Below, piece by piece: positions 18,067-26,801 of a stretch of DNA of 64,000 bases (the first letter of the stretch is position 1; every line of letters starts with the position of its first letter). Under the pieces are notes generated by a model that searched no databases, had not been told where the DNA came from, and saw only the letters and a program-made list of their open reading frames with translations. Both the position numbers and the translations under genes were made by a program. Source of the stretch: Halorussus gelatinilyticus (GTDB lineage: Archaea; Halobacteriota; Halobacteria; Halobacteriales; Haladaptataceae); assembly GCF_023238445.1 (NCBI RefSeq), contig NZ_CP096658.1:992001-1056000 (forward strand). Direction: 5' to 3'.

Positions 18067-18972
18067 TCAGCACGGCGGGAAGCCCTGAATCTGGACGAAC
18101 AACTGCTTGCTCTCGGGCGCGAGGTCGTCCCACGAGACGCGATTCTCGTCCACGATGGCGTCGGGGTCGAGCGCCGGGTCCGACAGCACCGTGTAGGCCG
18201 TGAGTCGCGGCGGTTCGAGTTCCGGTTCGCCGCCGCCCTCGCCGCCGGTCTCGGTGGCCGTCTGCCCGCCTTCCGCTTCGCCCTCCGGGACCGTCGTCAC
18301 CGCGGTTCCGGTCGTGGTCTCTCCTCCGGCGCAGAGGTCCGGGAGCGGGTCTGCCGCCGGGCCGCTCGGCGACCCGACGACGATGCGCATCGCGTGACCG
18401 AATATCTCGTGGGGCGCGCAGTGGAGGTCGTAGACCCCGCTCCGGTCGAACGTGTAGAGCCAGTAGCCGTCCTGCGGGAGCGCCGGGGCCGAGAACGGCG
18501 GCACCTCGTCGGGCACGCGCTGGAGGTAGCCGAACGCCGGGTGGTACGCCGTCACGGTGTGGTGGGGCGACTCGTAGCTAAACCGCACCGTGTCGCCCGG
18601 CTCGACGTACAGCCCGGTCGGTTCGAAGACGAACTCCGGAATCGGCGCGTCGCGCGGCCGAATCTGGAGTTGCACCTCGTGGTCGGGGCTGGTCGGCGGG
18701 TCGGCGTCCTCGGACAGCGCCGGGAACCCCCAGACCGGGTCGATTTCGCCGTCCTGTTGCGCTCGCTCGCGGGCCTCCGCGGGACTGCGCGCGTCCGTCG
18801 CGTCCGCGACGGACGCCGCGAGCTCGCTGGCCGCGCTCGTGCCCGAGAACGCCGCGAGCGCGCCCGCACCGCCCAGCGCGCGCAGGACGCTCCGGCGGTT
18901 CGCACTCGGATTTGACGTCGTTCGGTCGGTCGATTCGTCGGTCGCCGGTGTCTCGCGTCCGGAATCCCCCAT
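18067..18972 (-). CDS. Tat-exported cupredoxin (plastocyanin-like) protein
   Basis: A 301-aa exported blue-copper-type protein. Seen: a Tat signal (NRRSVLRALGGAGALAAFSG), then a cupredoxin domain with the copper ligands in order: His in SYESPHHTVTAYH, then Cys, His and Met in DLHCAPHEIFGHAM. A Gly/Glu/Thr-rich tail follows, with a final conserved-looking segment (AYTVLSDPALDPDAIVDENRVSWDDL) ending in PPC. It may carry electrons at the cell surface like halocyanin, but the C-terminal extension is unusual. Start ATG at 18972. Confidence 0.82.
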   Translation of the reverse strand: MGDSGRETPATDESTDRTTSNPSANRRSVLRALGGAGALAAFSGTSAASELAASVADATDARSPAEARERAQQDGEIDPVWGFPALSEDADPPTSPDHEVQLQIRPRDAPIPEFVFEPTGLYVEPGDTVRFSYESPHHTVTAYHPAFGYLQRVPDEVPPFSAPALPQDGYWLYTFDRSGVYDLHCAPHEIFGHAMRIVVGSPSGPAADPLPDLCAGGETTTGTAVTTVPEGEAEGGQTATETGGEGGGEPELEPPRLTAYTVLSDPALDPDAIVDENRVSWDDLAPESKQLFVQIQGFPPC

Positions 18973-19067
18973 GATTCGACTGGGGTTCACCGCGATTCTG
19001 GATAAAGTTACTCTACGATAGCTAACTGGTCCGGGAGAGGGTCCGTCCGAGTCCTGCAATCGAGCGC

Positions 19068-20921
19068 TTACACGCTGTCGTCCCACACGTCCGCCATCGG
19101 ACTCTTTCGGCCGGTCGAGGACTCCGTTTCGGTCCCCGACGACTCCCCCGAGGACCGACCGCTCGCCGACTGGCCGCCCGAAGAAGTACCGCCGGAAGCG
19201 GGGCTACCGCCCGACGACGACTCCGAACGACCGCAGGAGCGCGAGCGAGCGCGTCGTCCGGTCGTACCCGCCCCGGCCGCCGACTCGCTGGCTCTCCGGG
19301 GGTCGAACTCCGGCAGGTCCGGGCGAGACACGCGTTCGACCTGCTCGCGGAACCAGTCGGGGGTGTCGGTCTCTGCGCGGTCGAACACCTGGAGGAGACT
19401 CGAATCCGCGAGGTAGGTCGCGCCGTAGTCGTCCGGCGACCGAACTACTCGCCCGCAGGCCTGAATCACGGTCCGGAGCGCGGCCCGGTAGTACCACGCC
19501 CACTGGCCCTCTTCGAGGCGATGGGCGACTCTGGAGTCGTTGGTGTTGAGGAACGGCGCCTTGCAGACGACCTGCCAGCGCGCGAGGTCGCCCTTCAGGT
19601 CGAGGGCCTCCTCCATCTTGACCGAGAGGAACACCTCCTCGCCGTCGGTCGCTTTCCACGATTCGAGTTGGGCGTCGCGGTCGTCCTTGTCGTGGGTCCG
19701 GATTCGGTCGCCGACGCCGAAGTCGTCGAGTCGGTCGGCGAGTCGCTCCTGAATCGCGTAGGAGTGAGCGTGGACGATGCCCTTCTCGCCGCGGTGTTCC
19801 TGCATCACCCGGACCACCGTGCGGGCGATTTTCGGCAGGGTCTCGTCGCGGTGTTCGTAGGTCATCTTCCCCTGCGTCACGTCGTAGAGCGGCCGGTTCT
19901 CGACCGGGAAGGTGTGGCCCACGTCCACCAGCGCGACGTTCGCGGGGTCGAGACCGACCTGCCGGCAGAACGCCGCCTTGTTCAGGATAGTCGCCGAGAG
20001 GAGCGCGAACTTGTTGCCCCGCTCCCAGACGGTGTGGCTGAGGTAGCGCTCGGGGTTCATCGGCTTTATCGTAATCCCGCTCCCCTGACCGTCCGGCTGG
20101 TCCACGACCCACGTCGTCGCGCTCTCCGAGTCGCGGTAGTCCTCCACGAACCAGTCCAACTCGCCGATGAGTTCCTGCAATCGGTCGCGCTCGGCGGCCT
20201 CGTGGGGGTCGAGTTCCTGCCGGGCGATGAGTTCGTCTTTCTCCCTGCGACACCGGTTCTGGAGCCGGTCGGCGTACTCGACGGCGCGGTCCACGTCCGA
20301 AATATCGGGCACGTTCAGGTCGTCCCAGATGGGCACCGTCCGGGGGTTCAGGTCGATGGCCGCGTACATCTCGGCCCACTCCGCGAGACCGTGGGCCTCG
20401 TCTATCACCACGCAGTCGCGCTTGCGGAACACCTCCGACCCGGCGGTGCGCATGAAGTACGCCAGCGTCATCGCCGCGATTTCGCGGTTGCTCGCGATAG
20501 CGCGGTCCGAGAAGTACGGACAGCGGTGTTTCACCGAGCAGTCGTAGCCCTTCTCGCGGGCGCAGGGCGCCCTATCGACCGGCGTGTCCGTCTCGCCCGG
20601 CAGGATGCACGAGTAGTTTCGCTTGCCCCGGATGATTTTGAGGTCGTCCAGCAGGTCGTCCTCGGCCACGTCGTCCAGTTGCGAGACCTGCGGCGTGGTG
20701 TAGTAGGCACCGGTCGCGTCGCTCGGCGCGGCGTCGTCGGGCGTCCGGGCGCACCCCGCGATGGCGCGCGCCAGCAGCGACTTGCCGCTCCCGGTCGGCG
20801 CGCGTACCAACACGACGTCGTTGCCCTCTTCGAAGGCGTCCCTGACGTCTTCGAGGGCCGCACGCTGGTTGCCCCGATAGGAGGGCGCGGGGAACTCGTC
20901 GAAAATCCGGTCGGGGTTCAC
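19068..20921 (-). CDS. XPD/DinG-like Fe-S DNA helicase
   Basis: Superfamily 2 helicase of the Rad3/XPD/DinG group. Seen: Walker A (APTGSGKSLLARAIAG), four Cys suited to the Fe-S cluster (NYSCILPG, then three in APCAREKGYDCSVKHRCPYF), the DEAH box VVIDEAHGLAEWA, and C-terminal helicase motifs ending QACGRVVRSPDDYGATYLAD. The last about 75 residues are a Ser/Gly-rich disordered tail ending MADVWDDSV. The start is GTG at 20921. It is the second gene after the small zinc protein at 21019, about 100 bp apart. Expected role: DNA repair or restart of stalled forks. Confidence 0.9.
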   Translation of the reverse strand: MNPDRIFDEFPAPSYRGNQRAALEDVRDAFEEGNDVVLVRAPTGSGKSLLARAIAGCARTPDDAAPSDATGAYYTTPQVSQLDDVAEDDLLDDLKIIRGKRNYSCILPGETDTPVDRAPCAREKGYDCSVKHRCPYFSDRAIASNREIAAMTLAYFMRTAGSEVFRKRDCVVIDEAHGLAEWAEMYAAIDLNPRTVPIWDDLNVPDISDVDRAVEYADRLQNRCRREKDELIARQELDPHEAAERDRLQELIGELDWFVEDYRDSESATTWVVDQPDGQGSGITIKPMNPERYLSHTVWERGNKFALLSATILNKAAFCRQVGLDPANVALVDVGHTFPVENRPLYDVTQGKMTYEHRDETLPKIARTVVRVMQEHRGEKGIVHAHSYAIQERLADRLDDFGVGDRIRTHDKDDRDAQLESWKATDGEEVFLSVKMEEALDLKGDLARWQVVCKAPFLNTNDSRVAHRLEEGQWAWYYRAALRTVIQACGRVVRSPDDYGATYLADSSLLQVFDRAETDTPDWFREQVERVSRPDLPEFDPRRASESAAGAGTTGRRARSRSCGRSESSSGGSPASGGTSSGGQSASGRSSGESSGTETESSTGRKSPMADVWDDSV

Positions 20922-21018
20922 TGTTCGAAGTCACGGCGGTATCGGGAATAAAGGCTGTCGGTCGCGGCGGTTCGGAAGCGGGGAGGGAGACGGGCGACGA
21001 TTTCCGGCCCCTCGGCTG

Positions 21019-21228
21019 CTACGAGTCGCGGAGGGCTCGCACGTCCTCGACTCGCGGGTCGTCGGGGAGTCGGTCGATGCAGTCGAAACAGAGGAAGTGT
21101 TCGGTCCCGTCGGAGTCGAACTCCAAGGTCATCCCGCCGGTCGCGTCGTGTTCCAAGGTCCAGAGGTTGGCGATGCCGCCCGCGATTTTGACCTGCTCGC
21201 CGCATCCGTCGCAGGGTTGCTTGGCCAT
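21019..21228 (-). CDS. small four-Cys zinc protein
   Basis: A 69-aa protein with MAKQPCDGCGEQVKIAGG near the N-terminus and HFLCFDCIDRLPDDP near the C-terminus, two CxxC pairs that would form one zinc site. Upstream on the minus strand is GTATATATCC at about 21272, a TATA candidate some 45 nt before the ATG. It lies just upstream of the helicase and in the same direction, so it may be co-transcribed. Function unknown. Confidence 0.75.
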   Translation of the reverse strand: MAKQPCDGCGEQVKIAGGIANLWTLEHDATGGMTLEFDSDGTEHFLCFDCIDRLPDDPRVEDVRALRDS

Positions 21229-21342
21229 GTCGAATCCAGCGCCCCCACCGACAAAGCCCTGCCGACGGAATCGAATCGTATATATCCGAGTTCGTCGTGA
21301 GAATGGGTATCAAAGTCGGCTTCGGCCGACGTGGGTGGACCA

Positions 21343-21666
21343 ATGCACGAACCAGACTCCCTCGCAGCGACTGCCGTAGACCTCGGCGATCGCTCCCAGA
21401 CCGTCCACAGCGCGTCCAACGACCCGGACGACGACGAACCGCTCGCCCGGACGATTCTCGACGCGCTGGCGGAAGCGTCCGACCGCCCCGTGGACGAACT
21501 GAGCGTTCGCCTCTACGACGTGGTGGACCCCGACGCGCTGAACGACCTCTTCCGGCCGACCCGGAGCGGACCGGCCCGCGACGGCGGCCGGGTCGCGTTC
21601 ACCCTCGGCGAGTTCGTCGTGGAACTGCACGCCAGCGGCAACGTCTTCGTCCGGAAGACCTGTTGA
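21343..21666 (+). CDS. HalOD1 output-domain protein
   Basis: A 107-aa stand-alone HalOD1 domain, a haloarchaeal output module common in signalling proteins. Seen: LARTILDALAEASDRPVDELSVRLYDVVDPDALNDLF followed by GRVAFTLGEFVVELHASGNVFVRK, the helix-then-beta-hairpin layout of the family. Start ATG at 21343; the in-frame GTG at 21331 is weaker. The 3' end runs into a small tandem repeat. Confidence 0.75.
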   Translation: MHEPDSLAATAVDLGDRSQTVHSASNDPDDDEPLARTILDALAEASDRPVDELSVRLYDVVDPDALNDLFRPTRSGPARDGGRVAFTLGEFVVELHASGNVFVRKTC

Positions 21667-21748
21667 ACTCCCCGCAGGACGTGCTAAATCTCCGCAGAAA
21701 ACGCTGGACTCCAGAGGCCCTGCTGAATCCCCGCAGAAGACGTGCTAC
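21661..21748. repeat. three imperfect ~22-bp repeats between convergent genes
   Basis: Units at 21661-21681, 21682-21703 and 21721-21742 share TG(C/T)T.AA..CCGCAG followed by ACG; a 17-bp unrelated spacer separates units two and three. The first unit contains the stop codon of the HalOD1 gene and the last lies at the stop of the convergent gene. Confidence 0.6.
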
Positions 21749-22035
21749 ACCTCGTCGTCGGGGTCGCGTCTGTCCGCCATCCGGGCGGCCTCCGCGGCGT
21801 ACCGCTGTCGGCGCTCGGTCTCTTCGACCGCTTCGAGTCGGTCGGGGGACACGTCGAGCGCGGCGGTTACCGGGTCGAGGAGGACCCGTCTGTTGCGGTG
21901 CTTGCGGACGAAGCGTTCGCCGTCGGGCGTGGCGTACGTGACGACGACGTTCTGCTCGTCCCGTGCGTAGGTCCGTTCGACCATCCAGACGCGGACCGAC
22001 TCGTCCTCGGCCGTCTCGGTCGGCGCTCGCTCCAT
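21745..22035 (-). CDS. small charged haloarchaeal protein
   Basis: A 96-aa protein, no signal peptide or helix spans. Seen: VWMVERTYARDEQNVVVTYATPDGERFVRKHRNRRVLLDP reads as a small beta-hairpin domain, followed by an Arg/Glu-rich helix (RLEAVEETERRQRYAAEAARMADRRD). I do not recognise the family with confidence. It is divergent from the YkgJ-like gene and convergent with the HalOD1 gene. Confidence 0.62.
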   Translation of the reverse strand: MERAPTETAEDESVRVWMVERTYARDEQNVVVTYATPDGERFVRKHRNRRVLLDPVTAALDVSPDRLEAVEETERRQRYAAEAARMADRRDPDDEV

Positions 22036-22147
22036 GTCGGCGGTTTTCGGTCGGCCGGGATAGTTCCTGTGTCGAACCCGTGCGGGTCGAGACTATCGAC
22101 TCGTCCGACGGTTTATGCTACTCCGTCCCAAACTACGCGGGGGAACG

Positions 22148-23053
22148 ATGGACGTGAACTGCGAGGGGTGCGCCGGGTGTTGCATCGACTGGCGGGCCGT
22201 CGCGCCCGCCGCGAGCGACCACGAGCGACGCGGCCCGCGCGAACCGCTGGACGACGCGTACAACCTCGTCCCGCTGACCCGCGACGACGCCCGCGCGTTC
22301 CTCGACGCCGGGTTGGCCGACGCGCTGACGCCGCGACTCTGGCGCGACGAGTCGGGCGTCGAAATCGACGGCGTGTCCGTCTCGGCCATCGACGGCAAGC
22401 CCGCCTTCTTCCTCGGCCTCCGGAAGCCGCCGAAACCGGTCGCTCCGTTCGACACCGAACCGGCGTGGCTCCCGACCTGCGTCTTCCTCGACCCGACGAC
22501 GCTCCAGTGTCGGATTCACGACGACGAGACGTACCCCGAGGAGTGCGCCGACTATCCCGGCCACAACCTGAAACTGGACCAAGAGACCGAGTGCGAGCGC
22601 GTCGAGGACGCCTTCGGCGGGACGCGACTCGCGGACGACGACCCGCCCGAGGACCTTCCGGGGTTCCTGCTCGGCCCGCAGGCCGTCGGCCAGAAGGTGT
22701 TCGTCTTCCCGGACCCGGAGCGACTGTCCGGCGTCGTCGGGCGACTCGCGGACGGGGAATCGACCGCCGGGGACCGCGCGCTGTTCGTCGCGGCCGCGGT
22801 CGCCGCCGCGCCCGGCACGACGGCGGTGAACCGCGAGCGATTCGAGAGCGCGCTCTCGACGGCCCGCGAGGCCGACTCGTGGGCCGGGCGGGCCATCGCC
22901 GACTGGGAAGCGCGCGCCGGAGGCGAGAGGCCAGCGGCCGAAGACGGCGAGTCGGCGGCCGGAGACCGGTCTCCGGCCGCCGACCCGCGACTGGCCGAGG
23001 CAGTCGAAGTCGCGCGCGGCGCGCCCGAGACGCCGGGATGGGACGCCGAGTAG
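22148..23053 (+). CDS. YkgJ-type cysteine-cluster protein
   Basis: A 301-aa protein of the YkgJ/UPF0153 Cys-cluster family, thought to hold zinc or an Fe-S cluster. Seen: CEGCAGCCIDW at the N-terminus, then LPTCVFLDPTTLQCRIHDDETYPEECADYPGH, the conserved pattern that packs against it. The C-terminal 100 residues are Ala/Glu-rich and probably flexible. I chose the ATG at 22148 (MDVNCEGC) over one 11 codons upstream because the Cys motif normally starts the protein. Function unknown. Confidence 0.82.
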   Translation: MDVNCEGCAGCCIDWRAVAPAASDHERRGPREPLDDAYNLVPLTRDDARAFLDAGLADALTPRLWRDESGVEIDGVSVSAIDGKPAFFLGLRKPPKPVAPFDTEPAWLPTCVFLDPTTLQCRIHDDETYPEECADYPGHNLKLDQETECERVEDAFGGTRLADDDPPEDLPGFLLGPQAVGQKVFVFPDPERLSGVVGRLADGESTAGDRALFVAAAVAAAPGTTAVNRERFESALSTAREADSWAGRAIADWEARAGGERPAAEDGESAAGDRSPAADPRLAEAVEVARGAPETPGWDAE

Positions 23054-23117
23054 CGCGCGGGAGAACGACCGGAATAGCCGGGGCTACGCGGGTCGAATAG
23101 CAGTATAAGTAGATAGG

Positions 23118-23288
23118 CTACTTACCGGATTTTATCTCCTCGAACTTGTCGAGGAGCGCTTCCGCGGAGTCTCCCGAATCGTATTCTACGGAGCCGTGAT
23201 ACGTCGTTCTGTCGTCGTCTTCGCTGACGTCAACTGTATTGTTCTTGCGCTCACGGCGCTCGTGTTCGTCTTCGTCATAGGCACCCAT
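23118..23288 (-). CDS. small acidic DUF5786-type protein, second copy
   Basis: A 56-aa paralogue of the protein at 15471-15662: the same MG.YDEDEHE start and HGSVEYDSGDSAEALLDKFEEIKSGK end, with a shorter acidic middle. The ATG at 23288 is chosen to match the paralogue. Function unknown. Confidence 0.75.
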   Translation of the reverse strand: MGAYDEDEHERRERKNNTVDVSEDDDRTTYHGSVEYDSGDSAEALLDKFEEIKSGK

Positions 23289-23687
23289 TGACATGACAAC
23301 CACACTCATGGGTAAGCTTCGCCAGGTAATGAATGTAACGGATAATCACATTCTTTTCGCTCCTTGCAAACAGGTCGAAATCTACCGGACGAGGTTCGGA
23401 GTGCGTCGAAGTCGCGGGCGTCGGACTGGTGACCGTCGGACGGGAACCGGGCCTAAAACGGCTCTCTCGCGCGTTTGGACTTTCATTTCGTCTGATATCC
23501 AGATTCAGTTATCGCTCTGCCCGGCTTCTACGTAGCGCGACTCTCGGTCGTCCAGTGGCGATTCGTCGTTCGTCCGGCAGCGGTCCCCGGTCCGTCCCGC
23601 CGTCGCTCGCCGTTCGTCCGGCGCGTCCGGACGCGGAACGGCCGTCGTGACACAAAGCGTAAATCCCTCGCGCGGCTACATCCGCTC
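23289..23687. other. 399-bp intergenic region, no gene seen
   Basis: Lies between divergent genes (DUF5786 minus, DUF5784 plus). The first 70 bp are AT-rich relative to the surroundings (AATGAATGTAACGGATAATCACATTC) and should carry the minus-strand promoter. The remainder has only Arg/Ser-rich frames that look like noise. Confidence 0.5.
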
Positions 23688-24698
23688 GTGGCAAGCCCGC
23701 TCCGCTTTCGCCGCTCTACGGAGCGGTGGACCGACGAGAAGGTCGAACGCGACCTGTACGCCCCCCTAGACGAGAAGTTCGGCGCCGAGATGCCGACGCC
23801 CCACTACGCCGGGCCGTCGGGGTACGAGACCCGGCGCATCGAGATGGACAACGGCGACCTCGCGCTGTTCTGCTGGAACGACGACGAAGCCTTCTGGCTC
23901 GGCAACACCGAGACGCCCTCCGCGCTCTGGCGCACCGAGAAGTACACCTTCGAGGAGATTCCCTACCCGGTCGCTCGGTGGGCACAGCGCGAACTGCTCG
24001 GCGACCTCCGGACAGAGGACCCGTGGCTGGCCGACTACGACCACCTCTCGTGGTTCTTCCTCCCGGTGCTGTTCTCGAAGGACGGCCGCCAGTCGTCCAG
24101 AGCGTTCTTCCGGGACCACGCCGCCGGGTTCCCGGACGCGACCCGCGACGACGCGCTGGCGTTCTACGAGGAGTTCCTGACGACGGGCGCACTGGACGAC
24201 CACCGCTACGAGATGGCGTCGAAACTCGGCACCAGTCCGCAGGTGGACCCCGTGCGGATGGCGTCGGCGATGAGCGAGTTCACCGCGGCGAAACTGTTGA
24301 CCGACGCCGGCTACGACGTGACGCCCGAAATCGAAGTCACGACCGGCCACTCGCTGGACTTCCGCGCGGAGTCGCCCGACGGCGGCGAGTCGCCGCTGGT
24401 CGAAGTGACCCGGCCCCGGCCCCCGACGCGCCGTCACGCCGACACGCCGGTCGCCGCGGTGCGCGAGACGGCCGAGACCAAGACCTCGGGCCAACTCCAG
24501 AAGCACGGCGGCGGCGCGGTGCTGTTCGTGGACTGCTCGGGGTTCCGCGACGACGAGTGGAACGCGGTCCGCGGCGAGCAACCCGGCGTTCGCCACCGCC
24601 CCGCGGTGGTCTTCCGGGCGCGACCTTCTGGCGAGGTCGAGGCCTACCGAAAAGGCTCGGTACCGCTGGACCTCGACGGTGCCGTCGAGTGGGTGTGA
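23688..24698 (+). CDS. DUF5784-type protein with nuclease-like C-terminal half
   Basis: A 336-aa haloarchaeal protein (I recall DUF5784; unverified). The N-terminal half is mixed alpha/beta (GYETRRIEMDNGDLALFCWNDDEAFWLGNTETPSALW). The C-terminal third, from about residue 199, reads SEFTAAKLLTDAGYDV, then HSLDFRAES, then SPLVEVTRP, and later KTSGQLQKHGGGAVLFVDCS. That order (Glu in a helix, Asp on a strand, E-x-T/K on the next, then Q in a helix) resembles a PD-(D/E)XK nuclease core, but the usual Lys is Thr. Start GTG at 23688. Nuclease activity is inference only. Confidence 0.72.
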   Translation: MASPLRFRRSTERWTDEKVERDLYAPLDEKFGAEMPTPHYAGPSGYETRRIEMDNGDLALFCWNDDEAFWLGNTETPSALWRTEKYTFEEIPYPVARWAQRELLGDLRTEDPWLADYDHLSWFFLPVLFSKDGRQSSRAFFRDHAAGFPDATRDDALAFYEEFLTTGALDDHRYEMASKLGTSPQVDPVRMASAMSEFTAAKLLTDAGYDVTPEIEVTTGHSLDFRAESPDGGESPLVEVTRPRPPTRRHADTPVAAVRETAETKTSGQLQKHGGGAVLFVDCSGFRDDEWNAVRGEQPGVRHRPAVVFRARPSGEVEAYRKGSVPLDLDGAVEWV

Positions 24699-24731
24699 AC
24701 CGCGCCGCCGCGTTCGGCGACGGCGCTCACG

Positions 24732-25418
24732 CTACTCCGGAAGGGGCGGCCACGTCGTCGCGACAGTTTTCTCGATGATTTCGGTCTGTGCGCGCCGGAG
24801 GCGCTCGGACGTCGAGGAGGCCGAGACGCCAAGTTCCTCGGCGACCTCACGGAGCGACGTTCGCCGTGGAATCTCGAAGTACCCCAGTTCGTAGGCCGTC
24901 CGGAGCGCCTCGTGCTGGCGGTCGGTCAGCCCGTCGCCCGGCGGTTCCGGGTCGCCGTCGCGCGCGAGACGGTGCAGTTCGAACCCCGCGTTGCGCCGCC
25001 AGAGCGTTGCGAACTCGTCGAACGCCGCCCGGTCGGCGAACCACCCGGTCTGTCGCCACCCGTCGGTCTCGACCTCGATGCGTTCGACGATGGCCTCGGC
25101 CGTGGCCAGCGCTTCGAGGTCCGCGAGGTCGTCGAGGCGGTCCCCGAGTTGCTCCTCCAGACTGAGCGCCGGAATCGCCTGATACCGGCGGGTGTCCCCG
25201 GCACGCCCGATGCGGAACCACTCGCCGACGTCGAACGCGTCGTCGAGGGCGCTCTCGAACGCGGCCGGGGAACCGCCGGTCGCGGTGACGAGAAACAGCG
25301 GTCGGTCGCCGTGGTTGAACTGGAGTTCGAGGGTCAGCGACGCGTCGGGTACCGCGGCCGCGACCCCGACCAGCGGGAGGGCGTCACAGCGTATCTCGAA
25401 CTCGGCGAACAGTCCCAT
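24732..25418 (-). CDS. Bat-type helix-turn-helix (HTH-10) regulator
   Basis: A 228-aa regulator of the bacterio-opsin-activator family. Seen: an N-terminal sensor-like beta domain and a C-terminal HTH-10 with the family signature GLTDRQHEALRTAYELGYFEIPRRTSLREVAEELGVSASSTSERLRRAQ. The ATG at 25418 (MGLFAEFEI) matches family starts; upstream frame is Arg-rich. It is divergent from the alpha/beta hydrolase, whose promoter it might control. Signal unknown. Confidence 0.88.
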   Translation of the reverse strand: MGLFAEFEIRCDALPLVGVAAAVPDASLTLELQFNHGDRPLFLVTATGGSPAAFESALDDAFDVGEWFRIGRAGDTRRYQAIPALSLEEQLGDRLDDLADLEALATAEAIVERIEVETDGWRQTGWFADRAAFDEFATLWRRNAGFELHRLARDGDPEPPGDGLTDRQHEALRTAYELGYFEIPRRTSLREVAEELGVSASSTSERLRRAQTEIIEKTVATTWPPLPE

Positions 25419-25563
25419 GCGTCGTCGTTCCCGCGAACGCTTTTCACGGCGTCGAAACGCTCGCTTCGACCGGCGTCGCCGCACCGTCCACTCGCGCCCT
25501 CTCTTAAAGGGCCGCACGGCTGAGAGAACGGCTTAGTCCGCAGGCTCCCGAACGAACGGGGGC

Positions 25564-26358
25564 ATGCAGACGACACAGTCTACGGACGGTACGGAGATAG
25601 CTTACGAGCGGCGAGGCGACGGTCGGCCCGTCGTCCTGCTTCACGGAGGGATGGCCCCGCGGGAGTACTGGGACCCGGTCATCCCTCACTTCGAGGAGTA
25701 CGCCGCGGTCGTCCCCCGGCGACCGGGGTTCGGGACCTGCCTCGACGACCTCGACGAGACGAGCGCGGACGAGGTACTCGACCGCGAGGTCGAGTACGTG
25801 CGGGCACTGGTCGACGACCTCGACGGTGCCCCGGTGCTGTTCGGCCACTCGTTCGGCGCGCTCACCGCAATCGAGGCCGCGACCGACGCGACGGTCCGAG
25901 CAGTCGTCGCCTACGAACCCGCGGTCCTCCCCGAGGAGTTCCGCGAACGGGCAGACCTCGCCGACCGCATGGCGTCGCTGGTCGAGGACGGCGAGCGCCG
26001 CGAGGCGGTGAAACGCTACGTCGAGCAGGTCCTGCACCCCGACGGAATCGACGACCTCGACGCGTGGCTGGCGGAGTGGCCAGCGTGGCCCGACTGCGTG
26101 GACCTCGCCGAGGAGGTCGTCAGAATGAACCGCGCCGTCGAGGCGTACGAACTCCCGGAGCGCCTCGACGTCGATGCGCCCGCGCTCGTCCTCGCCGGGA
26201 CCGAAGGACCCGACTTCCTGCGCGCGAGCGCCCGTGGGGTCCACGATGCGCTCCCCCGCAGTCGGTTCGTCGAGTTCGACGGCGTCAGTCACGGCGGCCC
26301 GGCGGAGGTTCCGGAGCGAATATCGGCGGAGATGCGGTCCTTCCTGAGAGCGCGTTAG
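25564..26358 (+). CDS. alpha/beta-fold hydrolase
   Basis: A 264-aa soluble alpha/beta hydrolase. Seen: oxyanion-hole motif LLHGGM, nucleophile elbow GHSFGA, and a late His in GVSHGGP, with an acid in the LVLAGTEGPD segment. The cap region (residues about 130-190) is helical. The family covers esterases, haloperoxidases and C-C hydrolases, so the substrate is open. Start ATG at 25564 with CTTAAAGG near 25502 as a weak upstream AT element. Confidence 0.87.
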   Translation: MQTTQSTDGTEIAYERRGDGRPVVLLHGGMAPREYWDPVIPHFEEYAAVVPRRPGFGTCLDDLDETSADEVLDREVEYVRALVDDLDGAPVLFGHSFGALTAIEAATDATVRAVVAYEPAVLPEEFRERADLADRMASLVEDGERREAVKRYVEQVLHPDGIDDLDAWLAEWPAWPDCVDLAEEVVRMNRAVEAYELPERLDVDAPALVLAGTEGPDFLRASARGVHDALPRSRFVEFDGVSHGGPAEVPERISAEMRSFLRAR

Positions 26359-26370
26359 GACCCCTCGGGG

Positions 26371-26655
26371 TCAGAAACTGACCTGCTCGGGACCGGTCGT
26401 GCCGAGCGTCGTCGGGTCGCGGTCGCTGTACCCCTTCCTGCCGATGGCCTTCGCGCTGACCGCCGAGTAGAGCATCTCCTCGGCCTCGCCGGACGTGCCG
26501 AACGTCTCGGACTCGACGCGCCGGAACACGTCGGCCAGCGTCTCGGTGCCGTTCGGGAGGTCGAGTTCGTAGTCGCCGTACGAGTCGGCGAGTTGGTCGG
26601 TTGTCGCGGGATAGTCGTGGTCGCGGAGCAGTTGGGTCGCCTGTTGCAGTGGCAT
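26371..26655 (-). CDS. small DUF5789-type protein
   Basis: A 94-aa protein of a haloarchaeal family (DUF5789 from memory). Seen: QQATQLLRDHDYPATTDQLADSYGDYELDLPNGTETLADVFRR and SAVSAKAIGRKGYSDRDPTTLG, a compact helical layout. The start is ATG at 26655 rather than the in-frame one 18 bases upstream. A TTTATCATTA element on the minus strand about 30 nt before the start is a likely TATA. Function unknown. Confidence 0.76.
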   Translation of the reverse strand: MPLQQATQLLRDHDYPATTDQLADSYGDYELDLPNGTETLADVFRRVESETFGTSGEAEEMLYSAVSAKAIGRKGYSDRDPTTLGTTGPEQVSF

Positions 26656-26801
26656 CGACAAGTTGTACATCAAAGTTAATGATAAAGCTTCCTGCGGGAG
26701 GGCATTGGAGAATTTAAGGTGTCTAAGGGAGAGTCAGTAACACGGAAAACCTCGGCGCGGCGTAGCGAAGCGCTTTCGGACACCCCGCTCGTTTTGGAGG
26801 T

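Noticed and set aside
23429-23650. 73-aa plus-strand frame in the 399-bp gap
   Set aside because: Ser/Arg-rich, with no start context and no family resemblance.
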